Shown here: piece by piece, positions 25,435 through 34,862 of the stretch
Position numbering within the stretch: position 1 is the stretch's first letter
How the letters are laid out: every line of letters starts with the position of its first letter
From: Zoogloeaceae bacterium
Lineage (GTDB): Bacteria; Pseudomonadota; Gammaproteobacteria; Burkholderiales; Rhodocyclaceae
Direction: 5' to 3'
Length of the DNA stretch: 54,592 nucleotides
NCBI GenBank assembly: GCA_031287525.1
Contig: JAITSU010000091.1
Coordinates: 1 to 54,592, forward strand
The notes under the pieces: generated by a model
The model's input: only the letters and a program-made list of their open reading frames with translations
The model's database searches: none
What the model was told of the DNA's origin: nothing
Position numbers and translations under genes: made by a program

Positions 25435-26432
25435 GGCGGGTTTTCGTTAGTGATAAAGGACTGCAAGACTTTTTTGAGACGGTCGCCCGCATGAGAACCT
25501 TTACCGGCGTAATAAATATCGTCGATTTTCCACAACCCTTCAGGTTCCTCAATGACAAATACCGTGTCTGTCCAGACCCAGGGTTCCGAATAGTGACGAT
25601 TGGCAAGCGTGACTTCGACCAGATAGCCATCCTCCAGTGCGCGAATGATTCGGATGGCATCAATCGCGCTGTATCCTTCATACAGGTTGGAATAGAGGTC
25701 GCCTTCAAACATTTTGGGTTTGTCCGTGGGATGGTCACTGTTTTGTATTTCGCGGGCGCTGCGCGCTTCTTCGGCGGCGGCTTCCTGAATGAGGGCGTAC
25801 AGTTTTCTGGAAATGAGCGCGGCGTCTACGTTGGCAAAATGCTTTGCCCATCCGCTCGATACCCGGCGCGATTGATAAAAAGCCTCGACGACCTGGCGGA
25901 CACCATTTTCTGACCAACCGAGAAAGCTCAACAATTCTTCTTTGGCGCTGCCGGACTGTAAATGGGCATCGTAGCCAATATCGTCGATTTTCCACTGCCC
26001 GTCTTCCCGAATGATGGAAACCGTATCGACCCAGTGTGTATCCTTGTCATAAGAAAGTTCCACTTCCACCCGATAGCGCCCCTCGCCTGCCGAACGAATG
26101 CTGCGAATGCCGCCATAGGCGCGAAACCCTTCGTACATGCTGGAATAAAGGTCGCCCTCAATGAAATAGGGCTTGTTTGTGGGATAGTCGCTTTTTTTCA
26201 CCGCGATGGCGCTACGACGCGCTTCGGCGCTCGCCCTCTGCACAAGAGCGTACAGTTCTGCGGAAATGAGCGCGGGGTCTTCGCGCCCAAAAGATAACTG
26301 TTGGGACGGCGGACGCCGATACAGCGCATCGACCATTTGGCGGACATCCGCCTCGTCGTCCGCCCAGACGGGCGCGGAAAAACCGCTTGCCAGACCCGCG
26401 ATAAAAATTCCGATCAACCGTAATTTTTTCAT
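25431..26432 (-). CDS. Secreted protein with two DUF3828-like repeats
   Basis: A 333-residue protein with a Sec signal peptide (about 1-25, ending VWA-DD). Two homologous halves follow. Repeat 1 (about 30-165) runs VRQMVDALYRRPPS...DPALISAELYALVQRA...FIEGDLYSSMYEGFRAYGGIRSIRS...KIDDIGYD. Repeat 2 (about 170-330) runs VRQVVEAFYQSRRV...DAALISRKLYALIQEA...MFEGDLYSNLYEGYSAIDAIRIIRA...KIDDIYYA. The pattern, ending in W-KIDDI, resembles the DUF3828/NTF2-like group. ATG 26432 follows CGAGG. It is translationally coupled to rtcR and lies between the regulator and its promoter, an unusual placement. Function unknown. Confidence 0.75.
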   Translation of the reverse strand: MKKLRLIGIFIAGLASGFSAPVWADDEADVRQMVDALYRRPPSQQLSFGREDPALISAELYALVQRASAEARRSAIAVKKSDYPTNKPYFIEGDLYSSMYEGFRAYGGIRSIRSAGEGRYRVEVELSYDKDTHWVDTVSIIREDGQWKIDDIGYDAHLQSGSAKEELLSFLGWSENGVRQVVEAFYQSRRVSSGWAKHFANVDAALISRKLYALIQEAAAEEARSAREIQNSDHPTDKPKMFEGDLYSNLYEGYSAIDAIRIIRALEDGYLVEVTLANRHYSEPWVWTDTVFVIEEPEGLWKIDDIYYAGKGSHAGDRLKKVLQSFITNENPP

Positions 26433-26595
26433 GCCATTGCCTCGCTGCAAAAATAGGGGTTGTTGAGTGGATTATACAAAAAAATAAAATCATATCCATA
26501 AGTCTAGCAAACAGCCAGAACCGTTTGCCGTGGCGCGGTCGCAAATAATCAAAAATGTCTTTAATTTCAATGACTTGACAAAATACCTCGCAAGC

Positions 26596-26611
26596 TGGCA
26601 CGCCTTTCGCA
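26596..26611 (+). promoter_or_regulatory. Sigma-54 promoter of the RNA-repair operon
   Basis: TGGCACGCCTTTCGCA matches the -24/-12 consensus TGGCACG-N4-TTGCW with one mismatch and has exact GG-N10-GC spacing. It lies upstream of the tRNA-like elements and the slipin gene and faces away from rtcR. Bases 26433-26595 are AT-rich, hold no gene, and are the expected place for RtcR enhancer sites. I could not recognise the site sequence. Confidence 0.8.
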
Positions 26612-26740
26612 ATAGATACCTTGAGCAAGATGTTTTTCAGCATGGCTTACAGGCAGGGGTTACTCGCCCCGCCGGTGCGCGAAAGTCGGTTTTCGCTGTC
26701 ACGTTCGCGTATGCCGCCCGTTGAAAACGCTTTGTTCACC

Positions 26741-26810
26741 TTTTGGAACGCCTGGCGGTCAGGCAATTGGCTCATCGCTGATGCAGGCGGGTTCGATTCC
26801 CGCTCCAAAA
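26741..26810 (+). tRNA. tRNA-like cloverleaf 1, CAT anticodon position, non-canonical
   Basis: Seventy bases fold as a full cloverleaf. The acceptor TTTTGGA/TCCAAAA pairs perfectly over 7 bp. The linker is AC. The D arm is GCCT-GGCGGTC-AGGC. The anticodon arm ATTGG-CTCATCG-CTGAT pairs with two wobbles, with CAT at 34-36. The variable loop is GCAG. The T arm GCGGG-TTCGATT-CCCGC is perfect. Oddities: it begins with U instead of G, has no encoded CCA or usual discriminator (the next element starts at once), and carries CG at 37-38. It lies within the predicted RtcR-controlled transcript. It is more likely a tRNA mimic than a decoding tRNA. Confidence 0.7.
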
Positions 26811-26878
26811 TTGGATAGCTCAATGGGTAGAGCAGTCGGCTAATAACCGATAGGTCGTGGGTTCGACTCCCACTCCAA
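26811..26878 (+). tRNA. tRNA-like cloverleaf 2, AAT anticodon position, non-canonical
   Basis: It abuts element 1 with no spacer. The acceptor TTGGA/TCCAA pairs over only 5 bp (extending to 7 gives two mismatches). The linker is TA. The D arm is GCTC-AATGGGTA-GAGC. The anticodon arm GTCGG-CTAATAA-CCGAT has AAT at 26842-26844. The variable loop is AGGTC. The T arm GTGGG-TTCGACT-CCCAC is perfect. An unmodified A34 Ile(AAT) anticodon is rare in bacteria, and the shortened acceptor and missing CCA argue against normal aminoacylation. D and T arms are strongly tRNA-like. It is part of the same transcript as rtcB. Confidence 0.7.
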
Positions 26879-27148
26879 GGCTACGTCACTGTAAATGACG
26901 ATTGAAAGTAACACCCGCTGGCTGCGGATGGCGGAAGCCTCCGCCGCTGACCCGGCTCGACGCCCTGCCCGCGCGAGCGGCACGGTCCAAAGGCACGGAA
27001 GTTCGCAATGGGGTTGGACATTCGCGGCGGTCATATCGCCCGAACGAAAACCCGCGACGCCGACTTCCTCCTTACCCCGCCCCGCCCGCGCCGAATGGAA
27101 AGCCCGCCGGGTCAGCGACCCGCCAGCACCTTGATAAAGGACACGAAA
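26879..27148 (+). ncRNA. Possible structured leader between tRNA-like elements and slipin
   Basis: A 270-bp stretch without a convincing gene. Hairpins seen include CGTCA-CTGTAAA-TGACG shortly after the second tRNA-like element and GGCGGA-AGCC-TCCGCC at 26930-26945. It is GC-rich. One frame stays open into the slipin gene, but the slipin ribosome site (AAAGG before ATG 27149) marks the real start. It could be a processed noncoding RNA or simply a long 5' leader. Confidence 0.35.
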
Positions 27149-28285
27149 ATGTGGCAAAAATTTGTAGTACGCATGAATGAAAAAGGCATCCTGACCCGCG
27201 ATGGCGACTTTCGCGCCATTCTGGAACCGGGGCGTTACTGGCTTCTGCCCTTCGGCGGCAAGCCCGCAGTCGCCACCTGCGCGCAGGATTCCGTGATGCC
27301 CGCCGAGGCGGTGGTCGACTATCTGCTGAAAAATCAGCCCGCCGAAGCGGAAAAACATTTCGTCAGCATGATTCTGAAAGACAACGAAGCCGGTTTGCGC
27401 TTCGAGAATGATGTCCTGGTCGAAGCGCTGGCGCCGGGCGCGCGCCGCTTTATCTGGAGGGGTCTGAAAACGCATCGTCTGGAGCGTTTTGACCTTGACG
27501 CCAGCGCGGAATTGCCCGCGCCGATGGTTGCCCGCCTGAACGCCGCCAACATGAAAACCCGTGTGCCGGGGCTGGAGGGCATTCTGGTCGCGCAAGTGCC
27601 TGCCTACCACATCGGCGTGCTTGGCGTGAATGGTCGCGTCAGCGAATTGCTGCAACCGGGAACCCGCGCTTTCTGGCGGTTCAACCGCGATATTCAACTG
27701 GAACTGGTCGATACCCGTTTGCAGGTGATGGAAGTCAGCGGGCAGGAAATCCTGACCAAAGACCGCGTGGGGCTGCGCTTAAACCTCGTCGCAAGCTGGC
27801 GTTACACAGACGCGCAACACGCCTTCGCGCAGGTCGGCAAACCCGCCGATTACCTGTATCGCGAATTGCAGTTCGGTTTACGCGCCGCCGTCGGCACGCG
27901 CAGCATCGACGCGATTCTGGAAAACAAACAGGACATCGACGAACTGGTTGCCGCGCACATCCGGGGAAAGATGAGCGGGTTCGGCATCGAAGTCGGCAGC
28001 CTTGGCGTGCGCGACATCGTGCTGCCGGGCGAGATGAAAGACATCCTCGCCCGCGTCGTGGAAGCGGAAAAATCGGCGGAAGCCAATGTCATCCGCCGCC
28101 GCGAAGAAACCGCCGCGACGCGCTCACTGTTGAACACCGCCAAGGTGATGGAAGACAACCCCGTCGCCCTGCGCCTGAAAGAACTGGAAACGCTGGAACG
28201 GGTGGCGGAACGCATCGACCGCATCTCCGTTTTCGGCGGGCTGGATCAGGTGTTGAACGGGCTGGTGACGTTGAAGGCGGGATAG
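27149..28285 (+). CDS. Slipin (SPFH/band-7 protein) of the RNA-repair operon
   Basis: A 378-residue SPFH-family protein. The start MWQKFVVRMNEKGILTRDGDFRAIL leads into a band-7 domain (about 150-290) containing LELVDTRLQVMEVSGQEILTKDRVGLRLNLVASWRYTDAQHAFAQV and LRAAVGTRSIDAILENKQDIDELVAAHIRGKM. A helical, Glu/Arg-rich C-terminal segment (ARVVEAEKSAEANVIRRREETAATRSLLNTAKVMEDNPVALRLKELETLERVAERI), typical of slipin oligomerisation, follows. No N-terminal hydrophobic hairpin is visible, so membrane attachment is uncertain. Slipins recur in rtcB operons of many bacteria, but their role in RNA repair is unknown. It is the first protein gene downstream of the sigma-54 promoter. Confidence 0.88.
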   Translation: MWQKFVVRMNEKGILTRDGDFRAILEPGRYWLLPFGGKPAVATCAQDSVMPAEAVVDYLLKNQPAEAEKHFVSMILKDNEAGLRFENDVLVEALAPGARRFIWRGLKTHRLERFDLDASAELPAPMVARLNAANMKTRVPGLEGILVAQVPAYHIGVLGVNGRVSELLQPGTRAFWRFNRDIQLELVDTRLQVMEVSGQEILTKDRVGLRLNLVASWRYTDAQHAFAQVGKPADYLYRELQFGLRAAVGTRSIDAILENKQDIDELVAAHIRGKMSGFGIEVGSLGVRDIVLPGEMKDILARVVEAEKSAEANVIRRREETAATRSLLNTAKVMEDNPVALRLKELETLERVAERIDRISVFGGLDQVLNGLVTLKAG

Positions 28286-28357
28286 AAAACTTTGTCGGGT
28301 GGGCGTAGTGTTTGCCAAACGATTGCTCACCCGCGCAAAGCGCAGGAGATAAACACC

Positions 28358-28957
28358 ATGAAGAAAAAGAAGCCAAACCTTGCGCCAGAGCCGAAAAAAT
28401 CGGCAAGCGTGGCAAGCGTCAATCTTGCGGGACTGGATGCATGGAGCGCGGGTCGGATTAAATGGCGCAACTCTGATGGCGTTTATCATGACCGCAGCTA
28501 CCGCTGCTGCGATTGTCGTATGGAGTTCATCTGGGATGCCTGGGAACAAAAGGAATGGTTTGAAGAAATGAAAGGCGACGCCTTTTGGAGTTCCCCCGTG
28601 CGGTGCAGCGCGTGTCTCGCCAAAGCAAGATCCAAACCTGCGAAACGACGGAAGCGTGTGGAACGCGCGCCTGTCGACGCTACGAAATGGCAAGATTGGC
28701 GCACCCTTGAAACACGCTTCCCTGACGGGTTTTACTACGATACGCCTTACATTTGTCGTACCTGTGGAGAAGTAAAAATATGGACTGCCCTGCAACAAAA
28801 ATACTGGTTTGAAGAAAAAAAGGGACGCTCCGATACAAGCGCCATTTATTGTCTGGAATGCCGTGAAAAATACAGCCAGAAAAAGGCAGAAGCCCGACGC
28901 ATCAGCGCGGAAAGTTTGGCAAAGAAACGGGCGCGACAAGCCCAAAACAACACCTGA
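28358..28957 (+). CDS. Zinc-ribbon protein of the rtcB operon
   Basis: A 199-residue basic protein with two treble-clef-like zinc ribbons: YRCCDCRMEFIWDAWEQKEWFEE...CSACLAKAR (about 47-90) and YICRTCGEVKIWTALQQKYWFEE...CLECREKY (about 130-172). Each has a CxxC pair, an EQK/QQK-W/YWFEE helix and a second CxxC. This matches the zf-trcl type probable zinc-ribbon family. Lys/Arg-rich tails suit RNA binding. ATG 28358 follows GGAGAT. It lies 11 bp before rtcB, so it probably acts with the ligase. The molecular role is unknown. Confidence 0.85.
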   Translation: MKKKKPNLAPEPKKSASVASVNLAGLDAWSAGRIKWRNSDGVYHDRSYRCCDCRMEFIWDAWEQKEWFEEMKGDAFWSSPVRCSACLAKARSKPAKRRKRVERAPVDATKWQDWRTLETRFPDGFYYDTPYICRTCGEVKIWTALQQKYWFEEKKGRSDTSAIYCLECREKYSQKKAEARRISAESLAKKRARQAQNNT

Positions 28958-28968
28958 AAGGAAACACA

Positions 28969-30188
<1,220 letters not shown>

Positions 30189-30192
<4 letters not shown>

Positions 30193-30794
30193 AAATCATG
30201 TTGGAAACACTGGAACATCAAGGAATCGCCAAACTTCGCCAGCGCCTTCAGACGGCGGATTGCGTATTCGATTTCGTTGCCTATCGCGTTACTGGTCATG
30301 CCACGCCTGATGAAGAAACACATCGTCAGGCGTTGACTGGCTTGTTCGCGCAGATTGATGAGCGTGAGAAACAGTATTGGCGTGAACTAGCCTTGCGCGA
30401 GCCGAAACATCTTTCTTACTGCGAACAACAGCTCGCACGGAAATGGGCAGAAAGCACCAAGATAGAGGACGCCAAGGCACACAGGCTGACGCCAAAAGAA
30501 ATTGAGACACTGGTAGCCAAAGATTCAGAGCTGGAACGCGCCTTCCGCCACCCGCCTTCCGACACAAAATTAAACGCTAAGGATTTTGCCGACTGGCTGA
30601 ATACCCTGCGGATGATTCCACGCGAAGGCGTCGAAGTGCTCAATTGGGTCGGAGTGTGGTACAAAAATCCCGATAGCAGCAATTGGAGCGACTATTTCGA
30701 TGACGGCAAGGAATGGTGGGGCATCTGGTGTCTGACCATTTACAACCCGAAGCAACGAACCCTTAGCGCACTAGCCGCCAGCGCCACGGATTGA
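30189..30794 (+). CDS. Unknown protein coupled to rtcB
   Basis: A 201-residue soluble protein with no domain that I recognise. It is rich in charged helices in the first 130 residues (LEHQGIAKLRQRLQTADCVFDF, EREKQYWRELALREPKHLSYCEQQLARKW, TPKEIETLVAKDSELERAF). It ends in a Trp-rich region (LNWVGVWYKNPDSSNWSDYFDDGKEWWGIWCLTIYN). ATG 30189 overlaps the rtcB stop codon, so translation is coupled; an internal ATG three codons later is also possible. Its position makes it a candidate accessory of the RNA-repair response. Confidence 0.7.
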
Positions 30795-31019
30795 GAATGA
30801 TGTGATGTAGTTGCAGGGTGGCAGCGGGTTTCGACGAATCTTTGGCAACGGCAAAAGCGAAGCGCCTTTCACCATTCGACCTGTGCACCCATATATCCGT
30901 CAAGTAGCGAAACGCCATGTCGAGTCACCACCTAACCGACCAATGGTGGATAACACTTCGCTCATCCCCTCTACGAATGCCTTCGGCACAGGCTTGGTTT
31001 AATGGCATTGGAGCGCCCG
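30795..31019. other. Intergenic stretch without a supported gene
   Basis: Noncoding 225 bp between the RNA-repair operon and the convergent CDF pump gene. It holds a GCGGGTTTCGACGAA...GAAGCGCCTTT segment (30828-30878) resembling, in inverted orientation, bases near 22413-22440, probably a small dispersed repeat. No terminator with a T-run was seen. Confidence 0.4.
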
Positions 31020-31985
31020 TCACAACGGCGTCTCGCAATCGCAACAATCGACTTCGACAGTCATGTGTCCGATGCCGGGAATGGCGGCGATGAGGCGTTT
31101 GTAGGTCGCCAGCGGTTCGGGGTTGTGGGTCAGGATGGAGATGATGCAGCCTTTGGTGGCGCTGCCCAGACGCCAGACATGCAAATCCACGACCTTGTGG
31201 TCGGGGCGGGATTCTATGGCGGCGATGATGGCATGGCGGGTTTCGGAGTGGTCTTCCGCGTCGAGCAGGGCGCGGCTGGCGCTGGCGACGAGTCCTTTTG
31301 CCCAATAGAGGATGATGCCCGCGCCGATGAGTCCTATAAAAGGGTCGAGCGTCGTCCAGCCCAGATATTGCCCGCCCATCAGGGCGATGATGGCGAGGAC
31401 GGAGGTGAGCAAGTCCGCCAGAACGTGCATGAACGCGCCTTGCAGGTTATGGTCTTGACCGTCTTCGTTTTTTCCATGCGCGTGTTTTTCGGCATGGTCA
31501 TGCGTGTGCTCGTGCGAATGTTCGTGTGCGCCATCCCGCAGCAACCAGATGGAAACCAGATTCACGAGCAAGCCCACAATCGTCACCATGAGCGCCTCGT
31601 TGTAGGCGACGGTGACGGGTTGCCAGAGGCGTTGCAGCGATTCCCAAACCATCAGCGCGGCGACCAGCGCGAGGAACAGGGCGCTGGTGTAACCGCCCAG
31701 GGCGCTGACTTTGCCGGTGCCGAAGGTGAAGCGGGTGTTGTTGGATTGGCGTCTGGCGTAGCGGTAGGCGAAGACGGCCAGCCCCAGCGCCGTGACATGG
31801 GAACCCATGTGCCAGCCGTCCGCCAGCAGCGCCATTGAGCCGGTGTGGTAGCCGAAGGCGATTTCCGCCAGCATCGTGACGAAGGTGATGCCCACCACCC
31901 ATTCCGTGCGCCGCTGCCTTGCCGCGTCGCGGCTGTCAAGAAAATGGTGGGTATGTTGCCAGAGGCTCAGGTCGTGGGAAGACAT
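31020..31985 (-). CDS. Cation diffusion facilitator (DmeF-like) metal efflux pump
   Basis: A 321-residue inner-membrane CDF antiporter exporting divalent metal. Six transmembrane segments are visible from about residue 29 to 235. Metal-site motifs are present in TM2 (ALLADGWHMGSH) and TM5 (HVLADLLTS). A His-rich cytoplasmic loop (EHSHEHTHDHAEKHAHG) lies near 150-170, and a CDF cytoplasmic domain (VVDLHVWRLGSATKGCIISI) at the C-terminus, ending in CCDCE. The HMGSH site and His loop fit the DmeF group (Co/Ni/Fe). ATG 31985 has GGCAGGAG. It lies 4 bp after feoC, so efflux could be co-expressed with iron uptake. Confidence 0.9.
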   Translation of the reverse strand: MSSHDLSLWQHTHHFLDSRDAARQRRTEWVVGITFVTMLAEIAFGYHTGSMALLADGWHMGSHVTALGLAVFAYRYARRQSNNTRFTFGTGKVSALGGYTSALFLALVAALMVWESLQRLWQPVTVAYNEALMVTIVGLLVNLVSIWLLRDGAHEHSHEHTHDHAEKHAHGKNEDGQDHNLQGAFMHVLADLLTSVLAIIALMGGQYLGWTTLDPFIGLIGAGIILYWAKGLVASASRALLDAEDHSETRHAIIAAIESRPDHKVVDLHVWRLGSATKGCIISILTHNPEPLATYKRLIAAIPGIGHMTVEVDCCDCETPL

Positions 31986-31989
31986 TTTT

Positions 31990-32202
31990 TTACTCCTGCC
32001 ACCGATAAAATACCACCTGCCCGCAATTCTGAACACAGGCTTTGCCGCAGACGGCGGTGTTTTGCAGGATTTTGCCTTTGCGTTGCCAATATGCCAGCAG
32101 GTCTTCGATGAGTCCGACACCGACGCCAAAGTGGGCGGTCAAGTCCGGCAGACTTGCCTGCCCGCGCTCGCGCAGATAGCTTCGCAGCGCGCTGGGGGTC
32201 AT
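31990..32202 (-). CDS. feoC: FeoC-like Fe-S winged-helix protein
   Basis: A 70-residue protein with the FeoC winged helix (SALRSYLRERGQASLPDLTAHFGVGVGLIEDLLAYWQRKGKI). A C-terminal loop with Cys residues (VCGKACVQNCGQ) would bind an Fe-S cluster. FeoC proteins modulate FeoB stability or activity in response to iron and oxygen. It overlaps feoB by 4 bp and precedes the CDF gene. Confidence 0.88.
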   Translation of the reverse strand: MTPSALRSYLRERGQASLPDLTAHFGVGVGLIEDLLAYWQRKGKILQNTAVCGKACVQNCGQVVFYRWQE

Positions 32203-34568
32203 ATCGCCGCTCCTGTCGCCAGTTTCAGGCGCAGCCGTTGCTGGCGACCATGCCGAGCCATTGCCAGCAGGATGAGCGCCATCGTCGCCAGAATCCCCAT
32301 GCCCCAGAGGATTGAGGCGGTCGGGTGTTCTGTGAAGGTGAGGAACTGATAGCAAAATACCGCCGCGCCGTAGCCGAAGGCGGTGCTCCACCCTGCCATG
32401 AACAGCGCCCAGCGTAAGCCCGCTTCTTGTCGCACCGCGCCCAGCACGGCAACGCAGGGGAAGTAGAGCAAGACCAGCAGCATGTAGGAGAAAGCGGCGG
32501 CGGCGCTGCCGAAGAGTTTGGTCATCGCGCCGTAGGTGTCCAGGGAAACTTCCTGCGCTGCGGCGGCAGCTTCCATATTTGCCACTTCGCCCACGCTCAC
32601 GCCCAGGGGGTCGAGCAGTTTGTCGGAGAGTTCGCCCAGTTTTTCCGGCACACTGGCGGCGGCAGCGGAAATGCCCGCCCAGAAATTGAAGGGTTCTTCT
32701 TCCGCGACTTCGCCCGCTTCATCGGCGGCAACCTGCGAATAGAGGGCGTTCAATGTGCCAACCACAGCTTCTTTGGCGAGGACGCCGGTGAAAATGCCCA
32801 CGGCAGCAGGCCAGTTGTCTTCTTGAACGCCCAGAGGCGCGAAGACGGGGGTAATCTGGCGACCGATGGCGGAGAGGACGGAATCGCGGCTGTCTTCATG
32901 CCCGAAGCTGCCATCCGTACCCGCCGCGTTCAGGATATTCAACATGAGCACCATCGGCACGATGATTTTGCCCGCCTTGAAAATGAAGCCTTGCAGCCGG
33001 TTCCAGGCGTGGATGCAGACGTTTTTCAGGGTCGGCAGGTGGTAAGGCGGTAATTCCATAATGAAGGGCGTACCCTGCCCCGGCAGCAGGGTGCGTTTCA
33101 GCGCAAGACCGGTGAGCACGGCGGCGAGAATGCCGACGAGATAGAGCAGAAAAACCATGTTCTGCCCGCCGGTGGGAAAAAACGCCACGGCAAAGAGGGC
33201 ATACACCGGCAGGCGCGCGCCGCAGGACATGAAGGGCGTCATCGCCATCGTCATCAGGCGGTCGCGCTCGCCTTCCAGCGTGCGGGTCGCCATCACAGCG
33301 GGTACGTTGCAGCCGAAGCCGACAATCAGCGGCACGAAGGATTTGCCGGGCAAGCCGATGAAGCGCATGAACCTGTCCATCACAAACGCCGCCCGCGCCA
33401 TGTAACCGGAATCTTCGAGAATGGAGAGAAAAATGAACAGGAAGCCAATCACCGGAATAAAGCTGGCGACGGTCTGAATGCCGCCGCCGATGCCCTTTGC
33501 CAGCAGCACTTGCAACCAGACCGGCGCGCCGATATTTTGCAGCAGATGCCCGAATCCCTCCACAAACACCGTTTCCGCCAGCCCGTCAAAAAAGTCGATA
33601 AACGCCCCGCCCAGATTGATGGTGAACATGAACATCAGATACATCATCACGAGAAAAATGGGGATGCCCAATACCCGGTTCAGCACAATCCGGTCAATGC
33701 GGTCAGACACAGTGCGGGTAAGGCGGTTTTGCTGCGTGACGGCGGCGCGCGCCACCTTGCCGATAAAACCGTAACGCGCGTCGGCGGCGATGATGTCCAT
33801 CTCGTCATCCATCGCGGCTTCCAGTTCCGCGCGCAAGGTTTGCGCTTCAATACCGCAAACCCGCGCCCACGCCGCCGCCTGTTCATCGCCTTCCAACGCC
33901 TGTAACGCCAGCCAGCGACAATCCGCCCTGGTGGAGAGTTGCGGCGCGACCCGCTCCATCTTTGCCGCGCGTGAGGCGCTCTCCGCAGTCAATGTCACGC
34001 GCATTTTCTCGATGGCCGCCGCGACCGGCGCGGGATATTCCGGCAGAATTTCCGGCACGGCGAAGGACGATTCTGTCACCAGAAAATCCTTCAGCGCCGC
34101 CACGCCCCGCGCCTTTGACGCCACCAGCGTCAGCACCGGACAACCCAGTTCGCGCGAGAGCGCCGCCGCATCCACCTGCACCCCCTTCGCCACCGCCACG
34201 TCGCCCATATTCAGCGCCAGCACCAGCGGCACACGCATTTCCAGAAGTTGCGTGGTCAGATAAAGATTGCGTTCCAGATTGGAGGCGTCGACGATATTCA
34301 CAATCAAATCGGCTTCGTGCGCCAACACATAATGCCGCGCCACCTGCTCATCCAGCGAGCCGCTGCCGATGGCGTCCAGCGAATACGCCCCCGGCAGGTC
34401 GACCACTTCCACATCCTTGCCCCGATGGGTGAATGCGCCGACCTTGCGCTCCACCGTCACGCCCGGCCAGTTGCCCACGCGCTGCCGCGAGCCGGTCAGG
34501 GCATTGAACAAGGTCGTCTTGCCGCAATTGGGATTGCCGACCAGCCCGATGGTTAACGGCTGCTTCAT
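32199..34568 (-). CDS. feoB: Ferrous iron transporter FeoB
   Basis: The main Fe(II) permease of the inner membrane. In the 789 residues, the N-terminal G domain has G1 GNPNCGKT (11-18), G3 DLPGAYSLD and G4 NMGD. A helical GDI-like region follows, then two Gate domains with membrane helices from about 300 on (SGYMARAAFVMDRFMRFIGLPGKSFVPLIVGFGCNVPAVMATRTLE contains the conserved Cys-containing pore motif). ATG 34568 overlaps feoA2. The operon order is feoA1-feoA2-feoB-feoC. Confidence 0.96.
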   Translation of the reverse strand: MKQPLTIGLVGNPNCGKTTLFNALTGSRQRVGNWPGVTVERKVGAFTHRGKDVEVVDLPGAYSLDAIGSGSLDEQVARHYVLAHEADLIVNIVDASNLERNLYLTTQLLEMRVPLVLALNMGDVAVAKGVQVDAAALSRELGCPVLTLVASKARGVAALKDFLVTESSFAVPEILPEYPAPVAAAIEKMRVTLTAESASRAAKMERVAPQLSTRADCRWLALQALEGDEQAAAWARVCGIEAQTLRAELEAAMDDEMDIIAADARYGFIGKVARAAVTQQNRLTRTVSDRIDRIVLNRVLGIPIFLVMMYLMFMFTINLGGAFIDFFDGLAETVFVEGFGHLLQNIGAPVWLQVLLAKGIGGGIQTVASFIPVIGFLFIFLSILEDSGYMARAAFVMDRFMRFIGLPGKSFVPLIVGFGCNVPAVMATRTLEGERDRLMTMAMTPFMSCGARLPVYALFAVAFFPTGGQNMVFLLYLVGILAAVLTGLALKRTLLPGQGTPFIMELPPYHLPTLKNVCIHAWNRLQGFIFKAGKIIVPMVLMLNILNAAGTDGSFGHEDSRDSVLSAIGRQITPVFAPLGVQEDNWPAAVGIFTGVLAKEAVVGTLNALYSQVAADEAGEVAEEEPFNFWAGISAAAASVPEKLGELSDKLLDPLGVSVGEVANMEAAAAAQEVSLDTYGAMTKLFGSAAAAFSYMLLVLLYFPCVAVLGAVRQEAGLRWALFMAGWSTAFGYGAAVFCYQFLTFTEHPTASILWGMGILATMALILLAMARHGRQQRLRLKLATGAAI

Positions 34569-34840
34569 GCGGCTGCCCCGTCGATGATGTCCACTTGCAA
34601 CGCCGCCGCCTCGTCCTTTCGCAAACTCAACGCGAAGCCGCGCACCTGAATTTCCACCGGATCGCCCATCGGCGCGACGCGGGTGACGCGAAATTCCACG
34701 CCACGGGTCAGCCCCATGGAGAGCAACTTCTGCCGATAGGCGCGGTCTGCGCCGCTTTTGTCAGACGGCGCGCCAGACGCGCCAAAGCCGACCACTCGAC
34801 CGCTTTGCCCCGTTTTCATCTCCTGCAAACTGCCTGCCAT
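34565..34840 (-). CDS. feoA: FeoA-family SH3-like protein, second copy
   Basis: A 91-residue FeoA protein with an SH3-like barrel: GQSGRVVGFG...RQKLLSMGLTRGVEFRVTRVAPMGDPVEIQVRGFALSLRKDEAAAL. It carries an N-terminal extension and a small insert (residues about 26-38) compared with the first copy. ATG 34840 follows GGGAG. A GTG at 34861 gives 98 residues and is an alternative. FeoA regulates FeoB at the cytoplasmic face. It overlaps feoB by 4 bp. Confidence 0.88.
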   Translation of the reverse strand: MAGSLQEMKTGQSGRVVGFGASGAPSDKSGADRAYRQKLLSMGLTRGVEFRVTRVAPMGDPVEIQVRGFALSLRKDEAAALQVDIIDGAAA

Positions 34841-34862
34841 GCCCTGCTCCCAGATGTTCACT

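Noticed and set aside
26621-26818. Small open frame across tRNA-like element 1
   Set aside because: TTG start without a ribosome site; the tRNA fold explains the conservation pattern better.
27008-27148. In-frame N-terminal extension of the slipin
   Set aside because: Pro/Arg-rich and unlike slipins; the ribosome site supports ATG 27149.
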